Source of the DNA: Thereva unica
Lineage: Eukaryota > Arthropoda > Insecta > Diptera > Therevidae
Direction of reading: 5' to 3'
Length of the DNA: 64,000 nucleotides
NCBI GenBank assembly: GCA_949987705.1
Contig: OX465284.1
Coordinates: forward strand, 113,071,163 to 113,135,162
The stretch's first letter is position 1. Each line of letters begins with the position of its first letter. This document shows positions 44,870 to 55,273 of this stretch, piece by piece. Position numbers and translations under genes: made by a program. The notes below the pieces were generated by a model, which made no database searches, was not told the origin of the DNA, and saw only the letters and a list, made by a program, of their open reading frames with translations.

Positions 44870-45480
44870 CTTCTTAGACGATTTGCTGTAACGAGGAATG
44901 CATGCTATCAGAAAAAATGCTATCTATGTAGTAGAAAGTGTTACTAAAGTGACAAGATCAACGATCATGTCACTACGGGGATTCAATCCCCACCTTCTTA
45001 GATTTAAAGCATGTGCTGCTAAAGGCACAACTTGCTTATTAATGGTAACAACCTCACAAATGAAATATAACTAAAATTATTATTAAAGTAATTTTTCCAC
45101 ACAAAATATTCCCCAAAAGTTTCCGCGTCAACCGTGCACTACTAATCCCCTAAGTAATTGTTAAAGACCCGCGCACAATAAAAGCAGCAAAACGTCTTCA
45201 AATATTTACTCCGCTTCCAATTTTTCTAATAATAACGCCATAAAAATCCGAAATCGCCCAAGAATAGCAGCAAAACGCTTAAAATTTTACCTGAGATTAG
45301 GTGTTTGCAGGTGTGAATACTTAGCACTTAACACGGCAGCCAGAAAGCTTCTTGTCCGCGTGGTTTAGTGGTCCACGGGAAAAAATCACAGAAAATCCGA
45401 CTCTGGAGCTGTCGCGACTCATAATTTGCTTAAGAAGTTAACGCCGCATTAAGGTAGCGGAAAAAAATTTGCATTTAATT
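44870..45480. other. No gene recognised
   Basis: A short GGGGATTCAATCCCC palindrome near 44977 resembles a T-arm, but no tRNA fold surrounds it. Confidence 0.35.
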
Positions 45481-45502
45481 TGCATTCGTGCCGTGCCGGA
45501 GT

Positions 45503-45924
45503 CTCAGACGTCCCAAAGTCGACGGATAAAGAAAGCGCGGTCCGCAGAGTTGGATTTGCACCTTCCTGGTATACGACGACGACGTTGAATACGACCACGG
45601 TGTGCTCGAGGAGTGTGTATCGAAGTACTAGTGCCAAGTGCAATTAATTTCCACTTGTACAAGGACTCAGTCTCGTCCTGTAATCCCAACGCAGCCGTCC
45701 TGTAATTAAGAAGCTTAAATCGACTGTGAAGTGGTTACCGTGTGCGGCTGAGTGCTGCGCCGTGGTGGAAGGGGAGAAGTGTTTATACTTTGGTGAACTC
45801 GAATGAAACAAGTGCAGTTTTCATTATATTTAATTTTACTTCTCACTTTGTGCCTGGGAATTGCGGGGCAGACAGGACAGAAAGGATTTTAAGGACTTCA
45901 ATGTACAGTTGCCGGCTGCAGCAG
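45503..45924 (+). promoter_or_regulatory. Candidate 5' exon with initiator and donor
   Basis: A CpG-containing block, unlike its AT-rich surroundings. It starts near an initiator-like CTCAGACG (about 45503) and ends at a donor-like GCAGCAG|GTTCGT (45924/45925). It contains a 29-codon frame for a signal-peptide-like peptide. The exon's last partial codon phase fits the acceptor at 48042 in one frame, but that frame has no ATG here. It would most likely be an alternative 5' UTR exon of the 48-kb gene. The donor is weak. Confidence 0.35.
45803..45892 (+). CDS. Small ORF (29 aa) resembling a signal peptide
   Basis: The frame reads MKQVQFSLYLILLLTLCLGI followed by AGQTGQKGF and a TAA. A basic start, a core of about 14 hydrophobic residues and a small-residue AG site make a textbook signal peptide with almost nothing after it. 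It may be an upstream ORF in a 5' UTR exon. It may also be the true start of a secreted protein whose frame is shifted by one base, since the adjoining frame is open to the donor at 45924. It is too short to be sure it is translated. Confidence 0.3.
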   Translation: MKQVQFSLYLILLLTLCLGIAGQTGQKGF

Positions 45925-46219
45925 GTTCGTATTATTTGCTTTAGCCCCTTGTTATTCTGGGGAGATCTGCTCTTCTTCCACTTTACGATTCTGGAGATGG
46001 TTCATTGTACTTAAGAGTCCGTTTACTTTTTACTTGTGAATTATTTAGTTTTCAGAAGAATTCCGTGTCTTTTATTCCGTAAAGTGCTAAATGCAGTATA
46101 AAATTTATAAACTTGTGAATATTTCATTTTATTAACAATGTGTGTTGGAAATAATTGAAAGGGTGGAACTATTAGAATCAAAAAATTGAGTTTAGCAAAA
46201 ACCCTTACCGAATTCGTAC

Positions 46220-46400
46220 TTGATGTTCATTACCCCCCCTCCCCAAAAAAAACTTATTACCCCCCAATAAACAAGTTAATTACCACAGCAAACAGTTTTA
46301 TTATCCCCAATAAACACTTTTATTACTTCCAAAAAATAATTTTTATTACGTCCAATAAATATTTTTATTACCCCTAATAATTTTTTTTATTACCACCTAA
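46220..46400. repeat. Imperfect TTTTATTACCCC-AATAA tandem repeat
   Basis: About six irregular units of 27-32 bp, each with TTATTAC followed by CC-rich text and CAATAAA or AATAA. Confidence 0.75.
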
Positions 46401-46510
46401 GATCTTCTATTGGTGAATAATGTCGCTAATCAAAATATCATTTAACGAATCATGTCTTCGGTCTAGATTAGTATTGGCAGAGTCTCCTGTTTATAAACCA
46501 GAGCCAGTCT

Positions 46511-46785
46511 GAAGTAGTGATGAGCAAGACTTTTCTTGCAGTTCTTCCTTTTATTGTACAATTAGCCAGACCAAAGCGAGAAGAAGACAAGACAAAACAA
46601 AATAAGACTACAAGATCAAGATAGCAAGACTTTTTGCTCATCACTAAATGCCTAGAGTCTTGCAGTGATGAGCAAAAAGCCTTCGAAAAAGTCTTTCTAA
46701 AAGTCTTGCAAAAATTCTTGCAAAAAGTCTTGCAGTCTTGTCTTTGTACTGCTAAATGTGCAAGACAAGACTTTTTGCTCAATAC
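46511..46785. repeat. Hairpin-forming CAAGACTTTTTGCTCATCACT repeat cluster
   Basis: GACTTTTTGCTCATCACT (46628-46645) faces AGTGATGAGCAAAAAGCC (46664-46681) across an 18-nt loop. Further copies of GTGATGAGCAAGACTTTT, GTCTTGCAAAAA and CAAGACTTTTTGCTCA lie on either side in both orientations. Confidence 0.8.
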
Positions 46786-47029
46786 TGGAAAGCTTTTGCC
46801 ACTAGTAGCCTTCAATTGTCACGCACGGCGGCAAAACAATACGTCACCCAAAACATGCACGGTGCGACTGAGTAAAAATAAAACGCACCCGCGCTTAGCA
46901 TGCAACAGGCACGGTAGGCCTGAGTAAAAATTCTACTTTTTCCAAATGCATCCCGTTTCAGGCACGTTTCAATATAAGATGCACGGAATAATCCATATGA
47001 AGAACGATACGCTCACCTTCTTTCTACCC

Positions 47030-47290
47030 TACTTTTAAAGCGACGAAAAATGGTGGTTTCAAAAATCGCGAAGGACGAAGAAAATAGGGAATTATGTTGG
47101 TCACCAGAAAGGGTGTAAGTAGATCGGTTCTCGTTCGATTGCCTAGGTCAAGCAGCGTTGGTCGTGGTTAGTACTTAGTTGGGTGACTGCATGGTAAAAC
47201 GACATTCGCGTTTGGAATGGTCTACGACTATACGGGTGTATTTTTAGATGTTCATGCCTCTAGCGGGAACGTTCATACCATGTTCCATCA
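47030..47290 (+). repeat. 5S-rRNA-related repeat, copy B
   Basis: The 5S-like core at 47098-47205 includes GATCGGTTCTCGTTCGATTG, AGGTCAAGCAGCGTTGG and GGTTAGTACTTAGTTGGGTG. This is the closest of the four copies to functional 5S. The upstream flank and the downstream TATTTTTAGATG block match the other copies. Confidence 0.7.
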
Positions 47291-47320
47291 GAGTCCAATT
47301 AGGCTTTTTCACGAAGCTGG

Positions 47321-47373
47321 TGGATATCTTTGTTCGGGGCGTCCTGCTGTGGATATCTTTGTTCGGGGCGTCC
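47321..47373. repeat. Perfect 24-bp tandem duplication, 29-bp period
   Basis: TGGATATCTTTGTTCGGGGC plus GTCC occurs at 47321-47344 and 47350-47373 without mismatch, so the duplication is recent. Confidence 0.9.
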
Positions 47374-47679
47374 ACTTTTTTAAATAATGTAAAATCTATG
47401 AGGATAAACGTCTTCCTCAACGGTCAACACTCCTCCATATTAGTAACCTTGAAAAATTAGTTGAAATTAGATAGTGGAAATGGACCCAGCCTCTTTTTCT
47501 TATCTACTTGAACTTTTGCGACTCGGTAATTTTAAAGTTGATGAGTATTATGCTTAATACTCGGAAATTCGCGATAGCGAAGTTTAACTGCAGATTTCCA
47601 CAAGATCGCAGCCAATAGATTCTTTACTAGATCCCATGAAATACCAACCACTGCGAAGTTGAGCTACAAATTCGATTCC

Positions 47680-47895
47680 CAGTGTGAAAGATCACCCCGC
47701 ATGAATGCTCATCGAAGGCACATCCAAAAATGGGAAACTCTCACCCAAGACTGCCCCAGCATGAAACCCCATCCTAGTCGCAGTAACCCACCCTAGCAAA
47801 GTTTCAACTAGTTCCACGCAGGTGGCGTACCCCTTCAACCTCAAATTACAAATCAGAAAACTTCCCAAGACACAAATCGCAGCTTCAACCCAGGG
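47680..47895. repeat. Dispersed repeat shared with 9.2 kb
   Basis: CCACCCTAGCAAAGTTTCAA, CTAGTTCCACGCAGGTGGCG match 9229-9270. Function unknown. Confidence 0.5.
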
Positions 47896-48041
47896 CACAA
47901 ACCAAAAGCTCGAAATAGGTGGGCCAGGAAGCCTATAGCTGTACTACTGAATGAAATTTTTTTGGTTCAATTTCTCATATTAAATGTTTTTGCATACACA
48001 AACACAAACTAATCATGTTTTTTTCTCTTTTAACATTTCAG

Positions 48042-48504
48042 GACAATCAAATAATATTAAAAAAATGCGTCGAGCTTCTTTTACTCCAGTTTTCAATGTA
48101 ACCAACCAAGAGCCTCTGATTGTGGTCGAAGAGTCAAATGTGGAACACGAAGATGAGCCAAAAGAACCAAAGAAATCAAATAGCGACTCCTCAGACTCAG
48201 AATCACCTGTGAACCCGTACCTGCTATCGCCGTTTCCTGACTTACAACAAAGAAGGAAACACTCCCTGCCATCCCTCCAAATCACCGAAGGCATCACAGC
48301 CAGCCAAGTCCGTCGCCTATCAGAAGCCGGCTCAGAGGCCAGCGGAGTCAGCCCCAAGGAAATGGAATTTCTGGCAACACTATCACAAAAGACGATCCCG
48401 GCATCGGGCGGCAGGAGGCACTCGGTGGTCACAATCTCCCCCTGTCCAACATCCCTTTTCGGGCGAAATCGAAGGGAATCAATTGCCGGACTTCCTCCAT
48501 CCAG
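48042..48504 (+). CDS. Coding exon 1 of a serine-rich RRxS-motif protein
   Basis: A strong acceptor (TTTTCTCTTTTAACATTTCAG) ends at 48041 and a donor CCAG|GTAATT follows at 48504. The first ATG, at 48065, opens 146 codons that end in a split codon. The protein starts MRRASFTPVFNV and has an acidic, Ser-rich segment (EEPKK.. SDSSDSES), then NPYLLSPFPDLQ. Basophilic phospho-site motifs recur: RRAS, RRKHS, VRRLS, RRHS and RRES. It ends RNRRESIAGLPPS. Such R-R-x-S motifs fit PKA-type kinases. No folded domain is visible, so this is probably the disordered N-terminal region of a signalling protein. I do not recognise the gene. The frame is open upstream of the ATG through the acceptor, so an upstream coding exon is possible. 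Confidence 0.75.
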
Positions 48505-48593
48505 GTAATTTCTAGTCTAGTGTGAATCAGTCGCTGAATGTGGACGGACCGAATCCGAGCCGAACGTAATGTTTATCTTTTTGTGTATTCCAG

Positions 48594-48755
48594 TCGCCGG
48601 GGCAGCGGCGTAGCGGGCCCACCGTTAACAGAGCACCGGGGGAGCGTCCACAACCTTCAATTAGATATAATGGATGGAATCGTGCAGGCTCGGAAGAGTA
48701 GGTCCGGAAGTGGAATGTGGACAGCCGGAAATGAAAACAAAGTTCAAGTACAAAC
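48594..48755 (+). CDS. Coding exon 2 of the same protein
   Basis: The acceptor TTTTTGTGTATTCCAG ends at 48593 and the donor CAAAC|GTAAGT follows at 48755. The exon is 162 bp, and its phase matches exon 1 across an 89-bp intron: the split codon completes as serine, giving SRRGSGVAGPP. The rest reads HRGSVHNLQLDIMDGIVQAR, then KSRSGSGMW and ENKVQVQT. The NLQLDIMDxIVQAR helix looks conserved in kind, and RRGS and HRGS add two more phospho-site motifs. The exon ends with a two-base partial codon, so coding continues to the right. I could not find the next exon by eye. Confidence 0.75.
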
Positions 48756-48759
48756 GTAA

Positions 48760-50095
48760 GTCCCGTAGGATCCGGCGTCGCTAATGGGGTGGAATTGGTT
48801 TGGATTTTGGAAAATTGAGTTTAGGCTACCATCAAAGGACTTTTCACGGAACAAAGGAAAATGTTTGCGAATCTAAACAACAAAGTTATTTTCCGGATAA
48901 ATTTAATCATTTCTCAGGTAATTGCCTTGATGTGCCTCGCTTTGTTTTGCTTTTGCTTTTGTTTGTCATTATGTCGCTCTGTTCGTCGTTCGGCGTTTCG
49001 TCCTTTCGCTTTGAAGGATTTCGATGCATTTGAATCGCAAAAACGAGTCTTGTGTATGCAAATTCCGTTCGTGAAATTTATTGAATAAATATTTATGTCG
49101 TTTTCAGGTAAAAAAAATTGTTCCGACTTTTGTTGAATATTTCAAAGGATTTCGGCGAATTACTTTGTGTTGTTGATGTTGCCGGGGCGGATTCGTTATT
49201 TTTTCATGTAAAAACGAAATTACATTATAAGTAGCCCCAAATTGCTTGTTTTACAATTCAATTGGAGGCAGTGTCTACTTCTTCTTAGCTTAGCGGATTA
49301 AATATTTACGGGATTACCATGATATCTCGAAGGCAACAATGCGTTCAGGTGAATAAGTTGGTGATAATCAGTTGACGCATGGGTGTTGTCAACACGAAGA
49401 CGTCTGTCATTGAACAAAAACTAGAACTTTGAAGAGGCACTATCGAGATTTTGCAACTTAATTTTGAAGTTTCACGACAGATCTTGATTTCAAAAGCTCT
49501 AGACGCACTCGCCACGATCAACTAATCGATCAGCAAAAGTCTACAAGAACTTCTGGCTCGATCCTTCTGACACTGTTCTACAAATCTATACAACTGACGA
49601 TCACTCTCAATACTGCCATGTCTCGGTTTACAAAACGGTCGGCTGTTGATAAGTTTTGGCTAGACGAAGAAGTTGACAACGACAAGCATCTGGGGGAACA
49701 ACGTAACGCTGCAAAAATGACAAGGCAGAGCTTGAAGTAGGTAAGAACGGAGGCCTGGGCTGTGGGGGCAACCGGTAGACAAATACAAGCGGTGGTATTC
49801 TAGTGAAAGCGTTTTTACGACCCAATGTGGTATTGGTAAACACCGGCGGTTTAAAACACTTTCCAAAAAGGGGAAACAGGGTCAATAGTAGACATGACCT
49901 TCATCAGTGATTCGATGGCCAGATACCTCCAATGGTGGGTGGGGGAAGTGTAAACGCACTGCGACCGTCACACCATAACTTTCCGCACGGGAAGAAGAAG
50001 TGAAAGGAGGGCAGCAAAACCTCGCAATAAGCACCAGATGGGCCCAGAAAAAGCTCGATGAAGAGCTGTTCGAAAGGTAATCCTGCAGGAGAATA
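48760..50095. other. Intron of the 48-kb gene, no feature recognised
   Basis: Presumed intron after the donor at 48756. The frames at 48800-49088 and 49628-49885 carry no domain. Confidence 0.4.
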
Positions 50096-50099
50096 CTGG

Positions 50100-51260
50100 A
50101 AAAGAGTCGAAACAAGGTAGAATTAGTTGACGTCGAATCCAACTCTTACTCCATCTCGGCCAGCGCTCCTCAAGGATGGGTCCTCTCTCTTACTCTCTTT
50201 CTTATATTTATAAATGATCTGCTCTCAATCTCCTCCAACCCACTTCACACTTTCGCCGATAGCCGTACTCTGCGTTAGTCCTACGCCTTCGACAATATAA
50301 GACAAGCAAATGCCAGACCTTGTCTCTTAGACCGGGAACTCTTGTTCAACTCTCTCAACGCGGACATTGAACTCGCACTTGATTGGGGCTGTAAGAATCG
50401 TTTCGAATTCAACGTGTTGAAAACAAAGTACTGTCGTATCTCCACCAAAACCGGCATCGACCTTCTCCTTATTTTAGTGGGCAAGGGTAATGTAACAGAT
50501 GACCCATCTCTTAAGATCCTGGGCATGACTTTATCTAACGATCTGCGATGGAATAATCACATATTCCAAGTCGCCAAACAAGCTTATCAATGTCTGGGAT
50601 TCCTCATGAGATATAAGTTTATCCATCAGCCATCGGTCCTTACTAAAATCTACAACTCCTACATTCGACATCGCCGGGCGCCCCAAAAACCATCTTGGCT
50701 TAGGTGGACAAAGTGCAAAGCCACGTCATCAAACTCATCTTTTGCTCCACCTAGAATCCCTAAGCCATCGTAGGAATCTGGTAGCCCTTTCAAAATTTTA
50801 CCGTTATTATCATAGCGACTGCTCTACACAGCAATTTCCGCAAAACAAGGCTAGAAAACACGGCTCACTCCTACACACTGCAGCCGTCCTCTAAGGTAGA
50901 ACAACTCGATTGTGGAGCTGTCTTCCGCAGTCGGTATTTCCTAAATCATACAACATCGCAGAGTTCAAACGTAAGGTGCATCGACATCTAATCACGCACC
51001 TTCCAGACCCCTAACCACCTATCTTTTCTCTTGTACAGTTCAAATCAAGCTTCAAGAATATCGAACAGGACTTCCACCTATAATTGGTGCACTCTATGTA
51101 ACGACGTAGCGCCACTGTGTGCCTGTTACTATACTGCATACTTTTAGGATCAATTTAGAATAATCAATCACAATCAATTTTGCATACTCTTAGGATCATT
51201 TTTAAAACAATTATTCATATTTAATTTTGCATACTTCTAGGAGAATTATTTTATTTCTAT
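50100..51260 (+). pseudogene. Non-LTR retrotransposon 3' half (CR1/jockey-like) with 3' UTR
   Basis: Broken frames read FLIFINDLLSISSNP and FADS (a decayed FADD motif, about 50190-50265). Then come LFNSLNADIELALDW, FNVLKTKYCRIS and SLKILGMTLSNDLRWNNHI (50342-50570), and after more changes LWSCLPQSVFPKSYN and FKRKVHRHLITHLP (about 50910-51010). This is the end of the palm, the thumb and the C-terminus of a CR1/jockey-type enzyme. The 3' UTR (51080-51260) has AACGACGTAGCGCC and TGCATACTTTTAGGA, shared by the copies at 52.6, 54.0 and 62.8 kb. No active site remains. Confidence 0.7.
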
Positions 51261-51264
51261 TTCT

Positions 51265-52530
51265 ATAGAACGGGAAGCATTGGAGGACATTTTAGAATGG
51301 GCTTGCTGTTGCTAGTAATTTATAGCAGCGCATTTAAAAGGTAGTAAAAATTTGCACTTCCTTTCACGACATGAATCAAAATTCCCCCCAAAAAAATTCT
51401 TCCAAAAACCCACAAAACACATTCTAGGGGCTCACGTCTATTAGGCATATTGCTACCGTTTAGCTTTAATTCAAATTTCCATCGCCTTGAGCAATAAGAT
51501 AACCGTAAAACATTTCTAATTATTGTTGATTTCCACCCCCAACCCCCCCCCCCCCCGCCCCAAACTTCAGCCCAGCCAGAAGGTAGCCAGCCCAACAATG
51601 ACGTGTCGGTGTCTTATTATTTACAGTTAAACGAAGGATGAATAGCTTAAGTAATCGTGGATTATAATGGGGCGGCGGCCATTAAAGAGGGGTTTTAAGG
51701 TAATTTCCTTCTGAGGCATTATTTCCGGACCCATCTGCAGCGCAGAGAAGTATTAAGAGCAGAAATAAGCACGATATTAAGATTTAAATTTGTGTAATTA
51801 CAAGCCCTTGCCTGATGCCTGGCCGAGCAGGGGGCGCATCGCTTTATTAAATACCCGATGGGAGATGGGCCCGGCCCCGTGCGGAGGCTCTTGAATTATT
51901 GCGGGTTTAAAGCTAAACTTTTGCTAGTTTAAAGCTTGTGCGCCGGATTTTTACACGGTGATTTATTTTTGATGAAAATTGGCCTAAGTTAAGTGAAAAT
52001 TATGTTGTTAAAGTAATCATCTTCACGGTCGGAGTGAGTCGCTGGGAGATCTTTGTGGTGTAAATTGAATTCCGGGGAATAGTTTAGTGTTTGATGATTA
52101 AAGGCGAAGCAGGGTTTTTGTAACTAGTATTGTCGTGCTGGTCTGTCAGTAGAATTAGATTGATCTATTACTTCAGAGGATGTTTACTTATTCGGATCAA
52201 CAATCGGCATCTAGGCCTGACCTTTTGCAATTGTTCCCTCTAACACCGGTTCTGAAATTGATATCAACTAATATCTCTAAGCTTTGGCTATTCTGGTCTA
52301 TGCTAATCTTCCTGCAGAAGCCGTAGTTACTGCAGCATCCTACCATGCGACCGACATCTTTACTCACATATAAGCTAGATGTAGCTCCAGACTATTTTTG
52401 ATGTAAAAGTCTAAGCTGACACTCTTAGTCACTCTTTGCATTACCAGAACCTCAAGCTGTACTCGTGCAATGTCTAATAGACTAATAAAGAGCCTGATCT
52501 CTGCGGATTTCTACATTACCGATCAAGACC
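51265..52530. other. No gene recognised
   Basis: Contains a poly-C run at 51546-51557. No coding signal. Confidence 0.4.
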
Positions 52531-52539
52531 AGCTTCTAA

Positions 52540-52625
52540 TTGGTTCATTAAATTAACGACGATGTAGCGCTTCTGTGGACCGGTTATTTGTTTTGCATAC
52601 TTTTAGAAGCAATTTAAAAAAGCGT
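52540..52625 (+). repeat. 3' end of the shared non-LTR family
   Basis: GATGTAGCGCTTCTGTGGAC and TTTTGCATACTTTTAGAAGC match the 3' UTRs at 51.1 and 54.0 kb. Confidence 0.75.
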
Positions 52626-52749
52626 GTTTGCCTAACTATCCACTTGGACCCAAAACGATCGGGGGGCACTGCCTATCCTTCTCATGAACACGTACCGTAC
52701 TTACGCTACCAACTTCGAGTTAAAAATCTATCTACAACTTGCTGTGATC

Positions 52750-53400
52750 CGGTTTCTCATACTCTTAGGTTAGGTCGGAATGGCTGCTCTCCCACTAAGG
52801 AGCTCACTTAGGCACACCATTGCGCCCATTGTTATGCCATTCTAGTGTTGGGACAAAGTTCAGGCCATTTCAACCCATTTGGAGCTTTTGATAAAGCGAC
52901 AAAGGTCAGGAAAACCAATATTTTGCAGCTAGGTCAATTCATCAAGGAAAGGTGAGCCGAGAAAAGTCCCTATTTTCTTTGCAAGGGCGGGACATGTACA
53001 GAGAAGATGGGAGACCGTTTCTTCCTCATCCTCATTACCACAACTTCTGCATAAGTCATTGTGGGAAAGTCCCAATCTTTCGGCGTGCGGCTCAAAAGGA
53101 TAATGACAGTTCAGCATTTTCACTACATGGATTACCTCGTTTTTGTTCAACTAAACAAGAGATATTGAACACTTTGCGTCCAAAGTCGCCCATATTGTGT
53201 GAACACACTGTTGCTGTGGTCCATCTCAGCCCAGCTCGGGCTAAACTGATTTTTCTCACAGCCAGTTTATAGGTGGCTGAAGGCATTTCCATCTGGGTTA
53301 AGTGGGGTGTCATTTACACTTCGGTTCCCTGTCTAGCAAGCTCATCTGCCCTAATTCCACTGTTTCCAGAAACCAAACACAGAGTTATATCAAACTGAGT
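52750..53400 (-). pseudogene. Non-LTR retrotransposon RNase H and C-terminal fragment
   Basis: On the minus strand: an RNase H end (SGNSGIRADELARQGTEV, 53390-53320), then MEMPSATYKLAVRK and AGLRWTT. After a frame change come NEVIHVVKMLNCHYPFEPH, AERLGLSHNDLCRSCG, DEEETVSHLLCTCPALAKK and FLGSPFLDELTQLQNIGF (to about 52850). This is the usual RNase H plus zinc-knuckle end of a jockey/I/R1-group ORF2. It lacks RT and is broken by at least one frameshift. Its strand and content differ from the CR1-like pieces on either side, so it was a separate insertion. Confidence 0.75.
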
Positions 53401-53539
53401 GGCAGTCTTACACAAATACCTTGAGGCAGTTCAGAACAGTCGTAGATGTTGTGACGACAGAATTAAGAGCCTTGATAGAATACATATATTCTTATGAGAT
53501 ATATTGTTTATCTTCAGCCATGCGAGAGCCTCCAAGATC

Positions 53540-54130
53540 GCAGTGTTCTCCTACCATTTCTAAAATATATGATAATTTTCGACGCCTGTCGCTGTATGCA
53601 TCCATTCTGCCCTTAGGACCTCGTTTAAAGCTAATTAAAACTTCAATTTTGCCGCACTATACGTACGCTAAGATAAGCTTAATCTTTCCCTCCTTTATGT
53701 GTCATGCCATGATAAATAAAAAAAACAAGGTTTGTCTATATTCTTCCATATCAGCCGGTCTGAGGTGCACCCTTGATGTGTACTTATCCCTTGAGGCTAT
53801 GCGATTTGCGGTGCGATCGCGTTAGTATATCTTGGGTATTTACATCACGTAAATTATAATTCAATAAACCTAGTGTTATAATCTAAGTGCAAATTATTTA
53901 AAAAAAACCCGAAAATCCTAAAAATCTAATAAAAACTTAAAATTATAGCTCCCTCTACGATTTGCTAAAATATCGATCAGGACTTGCTTCAAATTGGTGC
54001 ATTCTATTAACGACGTAGCGCCTCTGTGGACCGGTTATTATTTCTGCATACTTTTAGGAGCAATTTTTTTTTAAATAATTTATGTTTAATTTTTGCATAC
54101 TTTTATGATTATGTTTTATATTATAATAAT
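53540..54130 (+). pseudogene. Non-LTR retrotransposon 3' fragment (CR1/jockey-like) with 3' UTR
   Basis: The frame reads SKIYDNFRRLSLYASILPLG, PRLKLIKTSILPHYTYA, then GLRCTLDVYLSLEAMRFAVR. These are the post-palm helices of CR1/jockey-type enzymes, followed by a deletion. The 3' UTR (53950-54120) contains AACGACGTAGCGCCTCTGTG and CTGCATACTTTTAGGAGCAA, the family signature. Confidence 0.7.
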
Positions 54131-54179
54131 TAAAATTTAACTTACTTCCACAGCTCAATTAACTGTTTAAAAAAAGACA

Positions 54180-55140
54180 ATGCTGAGTCCTTCCAATCAA
54201 ATATATAAATCGTGTCAAACAGCAGTGCATCCATTACACACACACACAAGACAACCGATGCGAACAGCTAATAATCTTAATTAACAACTTCCTTATCATC
54301 TTCATCATCGTCACCATAAAAGAAGCTCTAAACGAACAAGTATCCAGCCAGAGAGAGAGAAAGAGAGAGAGAGTTCCTCAGACATTAATTCCCTGATGGT
54401 GTGTGTATAACATTAGCGTGCGTCCTCCTTTCCGCAGGTTATCATCATCATCATCATCGTTCATCGTTCATCGGATGTCGCTCTTTTATGGTTAACTACT
54501 CTGTAACTTAAATACAAAAAAAATAATAAAAAATATTAAAATAAAAAAAAACCAAAAAAAAACAATTTTTAAATTAAATTAAAATTAGCGATTATCATTA
54601 CACCTAAATTCAATTACGCCGAATTACAAATACATACATACGTAGCCCTTAGCAAAGAGTTGCTGATAACAAATAAAAAAATAAATAAAAATTGTACCAC
54701 CACTAAAAACAACCTTTCAATCTTCCAAGTAAACATGTTGTTGTTGTAAATAAATAGTTATTAACAAAAAAAAAATATATAAAAATTAAAACCAGAGAAA
54801 ATTTATTACTAATAACAAAAAAGCATAATTTTAAAACTTATAACTAAAAATGTGTCTCTAAAAAAAGAAAACTTATTTACTACTAGAGAATTACAAAAAT
54901 TAAAAAAGGAAAAATTAAAAACAGAATTAACAAAAAAAAAAAAAAATGGAAAAACAATATATGTATAAAGCAAAATTCAAGGTTTAACATTAATCGTGTA
55001 ATATTTTACTAAGCCATGTATGAATTTAGACTTAATTGTAATAAATTTACTGACACTAACATTGCAATATACACGTAACTATAGGGAAAACAATATATGA
55101 ATGTATTTTAAAAACATGTTTTTTTTTTGAATTTTATTAA
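54180..55140 (+). other. A-rich, 3'-UTR-like tract
   Basis: About 950 bp with (AC)n, (GA)n (54350-54375), (ATC)n (54440-54470) and many A runs plus AATAAA signals. An acceptor-like TTTCCGCAG lies at 54431-54439. It could be a terminal exon of a gene on the plus strand, but no coding sequence supports that. Confidence 0.25.
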
Positions 55141-55273
55141 AAAGTTAACTGTTCGATGTGTGGACTTTCTCTTTAGTGTTTGCTAGTTAGACCTTTCCTT
55201 TAGGTAGGCGCTGGTGGGATGGACAAGTGAGCTGCGCAGGTTAGCTTGAACTTACAACAGCAACTGGAGACTG

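Noticed and set aside
44970..45000. T-arm-like GGGGATTCAATCCCC
   Set aside because: A palindrome without D-arm, anticodon arm or acceptor pairing around it.
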